Shown in pieces: positions 1 to 11,500 of a stretch of 64,000 nucleotides of DNA. Within the stretch, counting starts at the first letter, position 1. Every line of letters begins with the position of its first letter. The notes under the pieces are model-generated. The model was given only the letters and a program-made list of their open reading frames with translations, searched no databases and had not been told where the DNA came from. The stretch is taken from NCBI GenBank assembly GCA_016801845.1, contig CM028914.1, positions 21,279,272 through 21,343,271 of the forward strand. Direction: 5' to 3'. Origin of the DNA: Polydactylus sextarius. Lineage: Eukaryota; Chordata; Actinopteri; Polynemidae. Position numbers and translations under genes: made by a program.

Positions 1-456
1 CAGCAAAGTCCACAGTGTTTCCCTCCTCCAGGAACAGACAGCAGCACTCCCACCCCCCACTGTAACCTTTTGCCTCTTCCTTTTTCTCATCATTCACCCT
101 TGTCTCAGTTACAAGCTGCCCATGTAAGGCAGAAACCCCCAAAGACAGATACTTGTCTGTGAGAAGGCCACAGCAGTGGACCGCACATCTACAGGAAGCC
201 TTGTATGGAGAACCAGGCCCCCCCACCCCACCCGTGTCTCCTCCACAATAAACACCTCATAAATTACAGGGGAATTGGAGCTGATGTCAAAACACAAATG
301 TAATGTCATATCTACAGTTGGCTCTGCCTCAGTCCTCAGAGTTTAAACATCATTAAAACTGTGCAGAAGTTTCTGAGACAGTTTTGACTGGTTATTATCT
401 GATGTGATGACTGAGTAGTCTACACTGAAAATGCAGCCCATCAGTTTATTTCCCAC
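1..456 (-). other. Intron 1 of the ppp1r14a-like gene (left-edge remainder)
   Basis: The coding exon to the right ends at a GTGGGA donor at 456..451, so this stretch is read as the start of its first intron. I looked on the minus strand for the acidic exon that follows in this family (the Pro-Asp-Glu ... Ile-Asp-Glu-Leu-Leu region) and did not find it. The rest of the gene therefore lies outside the window. The short open frame at 109..309 resembles nothing I recognise. Confidence 0.5.
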
Positions 457-663
457 CTGACCAGAGTACAGTCGGTCTAGACTGTCATCGATCCACTTCT
501 CCACGTCCAGCCGCCGCTGCAGCTCCTTCCGGTTGTACTTTACGGTGACCCGCGCGTGTCTCTTGGGAAAATTGCAACCGTGATCTTGAAGTGTTCCCAA
601 ATCTGATAAATGAACTTGATCATTGTTTTCATCTTTCATCGTCCCGGTCCGATCCTCTGCCAT
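457..663 (-). CDS. ppp1r14a: Protein phosphatase 1 inhibitor subunit 14A-like (CPI-17 family), first coding exon, partial gene
   Basis: This exon encodes 69 residues and ends in phase 0 at a GTGGGA donor. Residues 34-60 (KRHARVTVKY then RKELQRRLDVEKWID) carry the signature of the PPP1R14 inhibitors of myosin phosphatase. The threonine at position 40 in ARVTVKY corresponds to Thr38 of human CPI-17, which protein kinase C phosphorylates to switch on PP1 inhibition. That mechanism is family knowledge; the motif is what is visible here. The KRHARVTVKY and ELQRRLDVEKWID blocks fit PPP1R14A better than B, C or D. The N-terminal 33 residues are short and not conserved with the mammalian protein. The start is the first Met in frame, just after a GC-richer leader. 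Remaining exons lie beyond the left edge. The nearby Delta, capns1 and nova2 genes also point to the 19q13-like block where PPP1R14A sits in human. Confidence 0.85.
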
Positions 664-1926
664 TTCTGCTCTGTACTGGTCTGACTTGTTTCCTCGTCTT
701 CTTTTTCAAGCGCGGGAGGAGAGAGAGAGAGGAGGCGAGGGTGGCGACGACGGCGCAGACTGCAGCTGCTGCTTAAGAGTTTTTTTTTTTTGTTTTTTTT
801 TTTTTTTTTTTTTTTTCTCTGCTCATGTTTATTCAGAGGCACCTATACAAATTCCGATACTCTGTTTACACATTAAAATCACAATCTCTGGTTTGCAAAA
901 ACGATGTCAGGAGCAGAGCAACTTGACTCAGCCTATTTAATGCACTTTTAACCTGGTTTATCATCTTTATAGTTTCTTGAGTGGGTCACAGGAAATATAA
1001 ATGTTTTCTGTTTTATCCCTTTCATGGTCAGGGTAAATGATCAGTTTGGTCAGATACAGATATTTGAGGTGTGTTAGTAGTTACCAGCTGGTTTATGATT
1101 TTGGAGATTTAAGTGATGAGTGATGGAGACTGACTGACTCAATAAGTTGGATCAAAAAGAACTTTTATTCAAAACGACGTACACGTGAGAGACAATCTCA
1201 AAGCTTCAGAGCAGTCGGAGACATTTATTCCACCATCAGAGAACAACAGATGAGAAGAGTCAGGACTGAGATCACCTCGTGTGCAGGGATGATGTTGTTC
1301 TCTGGAGAAACTTAGCCACTGAGAAGCAGCATAAGACTTTATGACTGAGTTCAAAATGATGCAGAGCCACGAGTGACTTGAATGGGATTGGAGCAGCCAT
1401 GTGTAACCAGTGGCGGTCGAGTGGCATGTGTCCTTTAAGGCTCATCAAAGACCAGATGAGCTGCTGGTGCCGTGTGTAGGGCTGTCACTGTGTGAAGAGA
1501 AGCCTGTCAGAAGAGCTTTATGAAGACATAATAATCACCATGGTCTGTACCGAGAGCTGGATGGTTACAGGAATATCCTGATTAGTTTAGAGAAAAGACA
1601 TTCTATAAAATGTTCATGTTTTCTTGTTTTTGTATTCTTTGTTCAAACTGTCTTGGTGAGTTGCTGTAATTATTTTTTTTTTAGAGCAACACCAAACAAA
1701 CCGTCACGATGAAGCTGTTTGGTACAAACGTGACTTTAATCATAGATCAAATGGTTTTTGAAAACATGCAGGTGTACACTAAAACATTTTTTTTTTATAT
1801 GTGAAACCTTAACCTTTTATTTGCTGCTGGTTAGAATATAATCACTTACTTATCACTTACACGCTGTGTGTAATTAGGTCACATCATGTATTTAGTGTCA
1901 TCTGTGTAGACCTCAAACGAGAGAGG

Positions 1927-2024
1927 TTTGCATGAGGGTTATAATATGCATGATAGAGTTAGTTAAAAAAAAAGACAAAATGAGGTCAGGACAGGAAATA
2001 CCAGCTCATTAAACAGGTGTGGCA
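1927..2024 (+). repeat. Direct repeat copy A (partner at 3103..3199)
   Basis: This segment begins TTTGCATG and ends ACAGGTGTGGCA. It is matched almost base for base by 3103..3199, with a handful of substitutions and a shortened A run. It is either a dispersed repeat represented twice or a local duplication. I do not recognise the family. Confidence 0.8.
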
Positions 2025-2914
2025 ACCTAGAGCTCAGCCACATCAGTCAGACTGATAATGTTACTGACCTCAACTGTTTGTGTGACAGCATGTCAACAAC
2101 CAGAGCAGCATTAAGTAAACAGCTCCATTTCCTGAGAAGCTTTTAACCGCCTGTTTCAGGAAGGTTTACACATATCTGCGCAAGGCAGACATCCCTTGAA
2201 GACAAAACATATAATATCCTGGAGTGTACTTTGAACAGTTGTCATTATAGTAGCATAAATATTTTTCATGTCAACTCCTCATCAGAAAGTTTCTGCACAT
2301 CACTTACTGTGCATGATTTTATTTAGTTCAATGAATTTTATTTAGTACAGCACAAAATTACACAGTATAGGACAGAGCAACACTGAGCTGCTTAACACAC
2401 TCAAAGTGCAGCATAATTCAATTATTTAAAAAAAAAATGACATCACACAATGAGCAGTTTTGATCAGGAACATCTTTTATTTAACAAAAGACAAAATATA
2501 TATCTTTCTATAAGAAGATAACAAGACAGGGCTGTCAACCTTTCCAGAAACCTTGGAGTGAGTTGTGTTTTTTTTTTTTCTCTCTCTCTCTCTTTTTGTG
2601 CTCCGCCATAGTTTTACAATTGGTAATTGCCCTCCACGCATTACAGCACTTGCTATCTCAATGTGCTGGAGTGCATGTTAAACACCACTCCTGTTAATTT
2701 TCCTCTTGCTGCCTCAGTGCAAGCTTGTTTCAGCAGTGAGGAGACTGAGTCAAATTAAAAAGTGTTAAGGTGTGTGGAGCTTAGATAGTTAGTTACTTGG
2801 TTAAATAGACTCATTTGCAGAGGAAGTGGTATAAGTGGTTTAAACAATGCGTCAAACTACATCACAAACTGTTCTCTGGCCAAACAAGTTACTATGACAT
2901 GACATACTGAGGCA

Positions 2915-3000
<86 letters not shown>
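2915..3000. repeat. Compound microsatellite (AT)n(GT)n(AT)n
   Basis: An uninterrupted run of AT dinucleotides passes into a GT run of about 16 units and back into AT. It is strictly alternating purine-pyrimidine throughout, and the AT arms flank the GT core symmetrically. Confidence 0.95.
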
Positions 3001-3003
<3 letters not shown>

Positions 3004-3102
3004 CAGTGCATATACATAATATAGTTTATACTATCATCTATTATATATAAATATAGATGTAGACTTCACCAAACTTGCTTAAAATGTTAAAATGAGAATT
3101 TC

Positions 3103-3196
3103 TTTGCATGGGGTTTATAATATACATGATAGAGTTAGTTAATAAAAAGACAAAATGAGGCCAGGACAGGAAATATCAGCTCATTAAACAGGTGTG

Positions 3197-3199
<3 letters not shown>
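3103..3199 (+). repeat. Direct repeat copy B (partner at 1927..2024)
   Basis: Second copy of the ~98-bp segment. It runs straight into a CA microsatellite at its 3' end: the shared GTGTGGCA is followed immediately by CACACA. The array may therefore have grown from the end of this copy. Confidence 0.8.

Positions 3200-3257
<58 letters not shown>
3198..3257. repeat. (CA)n microsatellite
   Basis: Thirty uninterrupted CA units abutting direct repeat copy B. Confidence 0.95.
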
Positions 3258-3258
<1 letters not shown>

Positions 3259-4988
3259 CATATATATCATATAGGTTTTACTTGGTCCATCTAGATAAAT
3301 AAAGTATCATTTTCCAGGGAATTTAGAACATGAAGTGGATATATTTACACAGAAAGTAATTAGCCAGATACAACAAATTTTCAATAAATGGCGACAGAAT
3401 ACAAGGTACATTGATGTATGAGTAATTGATTTTAATGAATAATGATTTTGCATTATCTAATTAATTTATGTTTAACAAGGGATGTAGTGTTTTGATGGGG
3501 CCCCCAGCACCCCATAATGACCAGCCGCTACTGTGTCAAACCCACTCATTAAGTAATATTAAAACTCATACATGCAAATTCTATCACAGGGGTAACATAT
3601 AGACAAAGACAACCCACACAGACACAGAGAACCAAGGTGTAACAAATAACAAGGACGTCTTTATATGTGACGATCCTAAAGCCCTATTGTGCTTTTAGAA
3701 CAGGTGAACAGAAATGTAAAAGTGTGTACCCCACAACACCTCTGCACAGTATAGTGTAGTTAGACCACCAAGTTGTTGGTTGAAGCTTTTAAAGTTCACA
3801 GAAGCACTTTCATGGGACAGATTTGGGAACTTGAAATGGAACTTGTAGGGTAGCTTAGCCATTAGCTTCTGTTAGCTAATAAAGTTATAAATTATTTAAA
3901 ACATATAATCTTATGAGGTACAATTATATGGAAATATATGATTTTCAGTAGTGGCGTAAGATTACATTTCTATAGTGAAGCTCAGGCCTTTAGGTTTGAC
4001 ACTGTTCCATAATGAAGGGTTAATAGAAATCACTGTAATTTTTGTGATTGAAACAAAATTTTTGATTGAATGTCTTGCACCATCGCCAACTGACATTATC
4101 ACATATCTAAATATAAGTTCAGTGGTAATTATTATAAAAGACTAGGGGCTACATGGTTTAATTTGTGTGCTAATAGTTGCATTACTAACAACATTAGACA
4201 TTTGAAATAAATGTGATAATCTTCGATCATTGCACTATAATGCAGAATTGCAGATGGGCCCTTTGGATTACAATATTATTGTGGAGTCATGTGTGTACAA
4301 TTCACACCGAAAAACAGTGTACTACCATAAGGCTGGAAAGCTGCATAATGCACAAAATTATTTAGATGTATAAAAAATTGCCCGTGTGAGATTCCAGGCC
4401 AGCCCACCACCATCACCACCACCACCTGTTATACTGACCACAAGCTGGCAGCATTTCACTATAAACAGTTGTTCATAAGAGTGAAACACATTTCTGAAAA
4501 GGAAATCTTTCTTCGTTTTTCTAAAAAAAAAAAAAAAAAATAAAAAACTTCCTGTTATCACATATTTGTAAGAGATCAGAATGTTTAATAATGAGATCTG
4601 AATTTTGAGAAATAAATCTGTGATTTTTGATCTGTGACAGATTGTGTCAAAATCAAACCAAATGATTGCACTCGTTCTTTCACGTGTGAGATGATCATTA
4701 TGTATATTAGACGATAAAAATGGTCCAAAAGCAACTTCATCATGAATCTAACAATGTGCCACCTCAACCAGGAGAAGGAAACACCATGGAGTGTCTAGTT
4801 GCCAAGCTTTTATTTTGTTTTTTTTTTTTTGTTTTGGGTGGATGTTATTTAAAAATTCATAAGCTTTCTACCAAACAGTTCCTTCAGTGATGCTGCTCCA
4901 GCTGTTCATGTAAAACACAATCAGTTACGCACATCTGCAAGTTGGGACCTCATGTGATATTAGGTGTGTGGTGTCAGTAAAGGTACTT

Positions 4989-5107
4989 ATCATTGTCCAG
5001 TTCTTGGACAATGATTGGTTCGGTGCAAAAGACACGTGAAGAAAACAGATTTATGAGTAATTTGTTTTCAGTAAACTGAAAACAGAAAATATCATGTTCA
5101 ACATGAT
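4989..5107. repeat. Cluster of three perfect short inverted repeats
   Basis: Three perfect hairpins follow one another. ATCATTGTCCA (4989..4999) pairs with 5005..5015 across a 5-nt loop. TGTTTTCAG (5063..5071) pairs with 5076..5084 across a 4-nt loop. ATCATGTT (5091..5098) pairs with 5100..5107 around a single C. Stems are 11, 9 and 8 bp with no mismatch. No gene reads through them. Confidence 0.75.
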
Positions 5108-5294
5108 GTTTTATGGATGAGGCAAGTTTGAAGTTGGTGAGTTAAGCCTTTTTTTTTTCTGTCAGACTGTGGGTGCTGGTTCCACTGTAGTGTCCTCGGA
5201 CAGCCACATGTTGACGTTACTGCCCTGCAGCTCCTAAGTATATAAAGGAAATGGAGTCTACCAAAAGCAAACCATCAAAGCAGATGGCCACCCA

Positions 5295-5390
5295 CCCTGA
5301 GTCTGTGGGAGGTTTTTCCTCTCCGTGCTGCCAAGTGCCCACTTAGAGTAGGAACTGTTGGGTTCTCTGTAATATTATGTTAATTGTGTT
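5295..5390 (+). repeat. Remnant of a teleost dispersed repeat
   Basis: The phrases GAGGTTTTTCCTCTCC, GCCAAGTGCC and TGTTGGGTTCTCTGTAAT in this order match a segment I remember from many teleost intergenic regions and UTRs. Family name is uncertain and the copy is truncated and diverged. Confidence 0.45.
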
Positions 5391-7670
5391 AATTGTTTTG
5401 AAATGATCTGTTTTGTGAATTTATCTGTACTTGATGATTACACAGTTACCAAATCAATAGATGGATGTTTTATTGCAGATGGAACAAGATTCCTGAAAGT
5501 AAACTTCACATATTCTGTGATTCTGAAATCAGTGTCTGAAATGAGAGAGCGGAGTCTGTAACCGTCTGTAACTTGTCCAGGGCTGTATTTGACATTCTTG
5601 ACAGTTGTTCTGTATTAATACTAATCAAGTCTCGCAGCTGTCTACCTGTGCATGCCCTGAAAAAACATATAAATTAAACAGGATTTCCTTTTTTTAGCTT
5701 CACCTCTTCATACCAAAGTCTCACTCTAGATGGACAGTATGTATTTTCTACTCTCTGACTCTACTGCTCTACTTTTTAAATACAATCTGACATTATTTTA
5801 AATGTGTTCCAACCACAAACAAGGTCTTTAATCATCTTTGATAAATATATTACCATTTTTTAAGCTATGTTCATGCATGTTTCAATTTTCCATCTCGTAC
5901 TTGGTGTCTGAAATGTTCTCTGTTATATAAATTAACCATTTTCTTTAATGTTGTATATTATAAATAAATAACCCTAACTAAGTGGGTCATCTTATATCTT
6001 TTTATTTCCAATAAATCAGCACCACACTGTTCATGAGTCCATCAGTCTATCTACTGTTGTTACAGATTAGTTGCTGTTGTGTGCAGCATGTACAGTTAAG
6101 GCTTCTTCATCATTTATCTTCCAACATATCAAATGTGTCATTCCATTTACCTGGTTGATGGACATGCTGAACCGTGGACCTTCAGGCTTTGAGCCTCACA
6201 CTGGCTGGTTACTTCTTATTCCAATATTCAACAAATGCAAAACAAGACCAAAACTAAAAATGAGCCCATGCAGTCAACAGGATTCAACATACAAAGTCTG
6301 TGTAGCCACAGTCTAAAGTCATCATGGCATATCAAATTGTCAAATTTTGCCCAAACTTTGCCCAAAGACAGACATGAAACAGCTGTATGTCCAAATAAAG
6401 TTTCCCTTATTTTTTTTGTCCTGTCTCAACAGATGCAGCATCTCCCTCTGCTGGTGGAAGACAGGTATAAAAAGCCAACAGCACCAAACACCACTCTTCT
6501 GTGTTGTCTGGACTGGGGAAACCTGGTTTGGCTCACTGAGTTTGAACCAGTGTTATGTGTATTTCCTGATTTTACTGTAAAGCATTTGATGATGTTTGGT
6601 TGTTGTAAAGGGCTGTGGAAATACATGTTGTTGTTGCTGTTGTTGTGTGACTGCTAAAAAAGGTCGGTTTCTGTGTGTTCATAGTGTGAGGTCACTTTGA
6701 GGAGACCAGCATGTGTCTGTCACATGTAGCCTACATTTACATTACTTATATACTCATATACTTATATACAATACTATTTATATACTTATTTATATACTCA
6801 TGAAGACCTGAAACAAAGCTCACCCTGTTCTTTGTCCTCTCTGTATCTCTGCCTCTCTCCTCTATGCCCTGTGAGGACATGACCATATTATTATACTGAA
6901 GGCACAAAAACTTATCTTAAACAAACTCCATCATCTGTGTCGTCTGTGTTACCTCTTTAATTTCATATCTTAAGAAACTGACTGTGATCACTGTGGTCTG
7001 TCTCCACAGTCCATCATTATCAGTGGTGCAGTAAAGGATGCACATGGGTATATGGAGTATACCCACTTATTTTTCAGTCAGCGTTGCATATACCCATTTC
7101 TCAGTGTGCACCATTCAGTGGTATACCCACTTCTCCAGGGACCACTATACCACTGGTCATCATCTCAGAGTCAACAGCTGGTGTTTTCTCAGTGTAGTTG
7201 GGGAATCTAAAGTGCTCCCAACTTTTCCACTGTGATCTCTCTTTATGGTCATGCAGTTTGTTTGGCTCGTTCATTACTTTTGCCATTGTTTTAAAAGTTA
7301 TCTCCCATCTTCCTAATCCATATTTTTGTCTCCTGTATTATTTGGTAAACAGTGTCAACTCACATTGTGTTGCTGTAATATCTGCTTCAGAAATTCAAAA
7401 CACTTGCCCCTTTTTTGGATGAGGTTTAGCCTTGGCTTGTGCAGCTTATTTTCTATTCTGCTTTCAGTTCTGTCTTCTTTGCCAGCCCGTTCCCTCCATC
7501 CTGTCTCCATCTTGTAGTTAAATGTTTCACAGGTTTTTTTTTTTTTTTTACCATAAGTCAACACTGAATCACCTAATAAATCAAATCTTATCTTCTTCCT
7601 AGTAATAAAAGGTCAGGATATGAGTGTGTGGATCAGATACTCAAATCCAGAATCACATCAAAGCAAATCC

Positions 7671-7676
7671 TTTATT
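7671..7676 (-). terminator. Candidate polyadenylation signal of the Delta gene
   Basis: AATAAA on the minus strand (TTTATT on plus), about 830 bases beyond the Delta stop codon. The 7.7-8.5 kb interval is AT-rich with no other gene, which suits a 3' UTR of ordinary length. An earlier or later site cannot be excluded without transcript data. Confidence 0.4.
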
Positions 7677-8501
7677 CTGTCTCACGACCACCACATGATG
7701 AAATTAAATAATATGAATGAAAACATGTAACAAAACACAAACTTTGGCATGAAATCAAAATGGCACATGATGGAGAAATGTGATCAGTAGTATATAAGCT
7801 ATACATATATATAAATTACAAAATGGCTGAGTTTGTGTGATAAAGCACATTTTCATCATATCCCTGCTCTCATTATCTTTGGGATATTTCACACCAGCCC
7901 ATGAACCATCCAGGTACAACATCAAGCATCGGTCTTCATTCAGCATCAAATAAATATATATTTTTTTACATCTGTGACAATTAAAGTGAAGATATAAACA
8001 TAAAATTTCAAATAAATAAATAATATAAAGAATAAAAATGATGGTACGCACAATAAGGAAATAATGGCCAAAGGAAGATTGAAAAGCGAAACAAAAAATT
8101 GTGTGTTTAAAAAAAATGAGAAATAATTAAAGAAAGTGAACATATTAAAGAAACTCAGTAAAACATATTTTTGGGCAGGTTTTCCAAAGGTGGTCAGAGT
8201 GTTGTGACTTCCTGTATTTGGTTTGTGTTGTAGGTCCTATGAAATGTGAATCATATTATTTGTCTCTTTGGGTCTTACACATGGAAGAGCTTTGCCCCAT
8301 AAACTTTTTCAATAATCTTTAAATTCATCTTCATCAGAATAGTTCATTTGTCAATATTTTGTGTTTACATTTCTAATGTCATTTCATCTCCAGCATGAGC
8401 AAAGCATCTTCAGCTCATGAATCTGCGCCTGTGCACGAGGCCAAGAGGCACAACAAGTGCTAATATTCTTTCCCTGTTTGAACATCCACGATTTCTCCAT
8501 T

Positions 8502-11500
8502 TCATCTCAGTCCTGGTGCAGAGCCCAGGCCGGCCTCGTCCCTCCACATGAAGTCCTGACGCTCTGGCCCTCTGGCCATGCTGCTCTCCACAGGGTTGTG
8601 CCTGTACCCAGATCTGGTGTCTGGGCAGAGGGAGAGGCTGAGGCGAGCTGTGCTGTTGCTGATCTTGAACAGGCCGTTAGGACTGAGGAAGGCGTCTCTC
8701 TCACTTCCTCCCAAGTTGTTGACCGTCTCCAAGTCATTGTATACTGCAACATCACTTAGCTGCTTCCTCCCCTGCAGTCTCCTCCTCCTCCTCAGGAAGA
8801 TGATACCCACCACCAGAACCAGCACCAGAATAGCTAAAATGCAGGAGATGGTGAGGGTGGCGGAGGAGGGCTGAGAGGTTTGGCGTAAGGCCGGTTTGAA
8901 ACTGGGCTGAAGTGTGAACTCACAGCTTGGACCCATGAAGCCCTTCGGGCACTGACATACCGGCCCGGTGAAGTGAGTGAAGCAAGTGCCTCCATTCTGG
9001 CATGGACGAGCGACCGCAGGCGTCTGAGCGCACACTGCAGTTCTTGCCGGTATAGCCCAGGGTGCAGGAGCAGGTGTAGTCATTCACACCATCTTGGCAA
9101 GTCCCGGCATTCTGGCAGGGACTTGAGGCGCAGTCGTCAACGTTGATCTGGCAGTTGGCGCCAGTGAATCCTGCCTGACAGCGGCACAGGATGCTCTGGC
9201 CAAGGTCCAGACACTCACCACCTGCAGGAGGGAGAAAAACTCTGTTCAGCATCCAAGAGATCTGGGACAACCATTCATTTAAAGACAGCGTGTTAATGGG
9301 ATTACAATTAACACTTGTCTTTGTAGTGCTGAGTGTTGACAGTAATACACAGGCACTAAAACAATTTCATATCCAGCCAGAAAAAAAAAGAAAAAGAAAT
9401 GAAAGAATGTGGCTGATTTACACTTGAGCCACAAGATGGCGCCAGAGGGTGGTCTGTCACTCACCGTTCAGACAGGGTCTGTTGCTGCAGCGGTCCAGCT
9501 TCTTCTCACAGTTGGAGCCGGTGTAGCTGGGGGGGCAGCGGCAGGTGTAGCCTCCGGTCATCGTCTCCACGCAGGTACCGCCGTTAAAGCAGGGTCCATC
9601 TGCACACGTCATGGCGATGATCTCACAGTTTTTACCGTAGAAACCCTGCGGGCAGGTGCAGGAGTAGTCGTTCTCCAGGTCCTGAGGAGGGGGGAGAGAA
9701 AAAAGCTGTTAGACATCTACGCACAGTTCTGATTTTTTAAATACTAATATCATAATATTATTAATATTAATATTTAATATTAAAAGCGTTTCAGAGATCA
9801 GTGAAGTTTATATTATTTTGGCTCTAGTATAACAACTATTTTGATATAAGTGCCCCTGTAAACTCACATTGCAGCTGCCTCCGTTCTTGCAGGGGTTGCT
9901 GTCACATTCGTTGGTCTCCAGCTCGCAGTTGGTGCCTCCGAACCCAGGTCGGCAGGTGCAGGTGTAGCTGCCCTGGCCCGTGTTGGTGCAGGTTGCGCCG
10001 TTGGCGCAGGGCTTGTGGTTGGTGCAGTAGTTAAGATCCTGGTCACAGAAGAGCCCCCCCCAACCTTCCTGACAATTGCATTGCCACGGCTGGCTGCAGG
10101 TCCCGTGGAGGCAGCCCGGGTAGCGAACACACTCGTTGCAGGAGGGGCCCTGCCAGCCCATGCGGCACGTACAGCCCCCAGGGGCCTCACAGTAACCGTG
10201 CCTCTCGCTGCAGTCCGCCGAGCAGATGGCTGTGGGGAGAGAGGGAGGGGGAGGAGGGTGTGTGATTACAATAAGCACGCCTTCTCACACACACACACAC
10301 TGATAGTGGGCCCCCCGTCTGACCCCAGCACTGTTCCAGACTTCACTGTTGGTTAAGTATTAAGCCAAGCAGCTGGTAGGCACACTGCCGGTGAAAAATG
10401 CTTTCTTTTATCTCCTTCACATTACACGCGCGCGCGCGCGCGCGTCACCTTGAAAATGAATGCGTGTATCTAGGGGCCGCAGTTCTTTCTCCCATTGTAA
10501 CAAAGAACAAAAGGCAGATGGGACACTACAGACTGTTTTGCACAAGAGTAAAACACAATGATGCTATGGGACATTACTCAGATAAAGGAAGGTGTTCTGT
10601 ATGTTCAAAAGACTCCTGCTCAGTGTCTGTGCAGCAGATCATTAATCAGCCACGAGCTAAAAAAAGCAGAATAGAGACACTTTTTTTTAATCCATGTTTA
10701 ATTTTTCAGCTAATGTGGGGAGTAAATGTTTGTGTTGTTTACACATATTGTGTCCCTTTAGATTCGTGTTTTCATGTACATTTGTCCTGAGCCTCCATTC
10801 TATCAGTTTCATTACTTTCTCAGACACACATTTATGTTCTTTTGTAAGACACTGCATTTACTGTATTTTTGCATTTGAAGACCTGGAAACTCCTAACTAT
10901 AGGGCCACTTATTTCTCAGAAAGACAACATTGCATTTACTGTTCTATTCTTCTGTATAATACTGTGCACTTTCATTACCTGGTTTAATCAACATGTAGTA
11001 CTTAATTTTACTAGTTAATTTACTAGTAGCTATGTAAAACAATTTGAAACTTTATTTTGAAATGATGACTTTTATTTGATTTACCTATGTAATGTCACAA
11101 AAGATTGACAATAGATTGATATTGAGATTGTACTTATATACTCAATATACTTTAAACACGCAATATATTTTAAACCCTTGGATAATATCTGCGGTTGAAT
11201 CTGATGGATTTCATCAAATGAATGTTCTGACTTGCTCAAGTCACTGAACTGACAACATACAGCATCTGACTGCCGCTATACAGAGGAACTTGGTAGTTTT
11301 TGATTGACACTCACGCTCAGAGCAGTAGTTTCCCTTCCAGCCCTCCAGACAGATGCGGTTGCCCTCCTCGTCGCAGGTGTAGTGGCCCAGTGTGTCGTCT
11401 CTTGGGCGGCAGTAATCCGCGCAGCCGTCTCCAAAGTAGTATTCATCGCAGAAGACGTGGTAGGAGTAGCGCAGCTCGCTCTGTTCGCCGAAGTGAACGT

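Larger units (their letters stand above)
664..7670. other. Intergenic region, no gene recognised
   Basis: This is the 5' flank of the ppp1r14a-like gene followed by about 7 kb of AT-rich DNA. The leader at 664..780 is purine-rich on the plus strand (GAGAGAG, GGAGG) and is followed by a near-pure T tract at 780..816. The region holds a duplicated ~98-bp segment, two dinucleotide arrays, a cluster of short perfect hairpins and a fish dispersed repeat remnant, all listed separately. Degenerate repeats of the phrase TATACCCACTT lie at about 7055..7135. Open frames here, including 140 codons at 6235..6657, show no domain and no splice logic. Confidence 0.6.

Noticed and set aside
109..309. 66-codon minus-strand frame as a possible second exon of the ppp1r14a-like gene
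   Set aside because: It has none of the acidic residues of the family's second exon and no acceptor in the right phase.
636..940. Overlapping frames across the ppp1r14a leader and T tract
   Set aside because: They translate homopolymer (poly-Lys or poly-Phe) and promoter DNA.
6235..6657. 140-codon open frame on the plus strand
   Set aside because: No recognisable domain, no splice or promoter context, and three overlapping frames are equally open.
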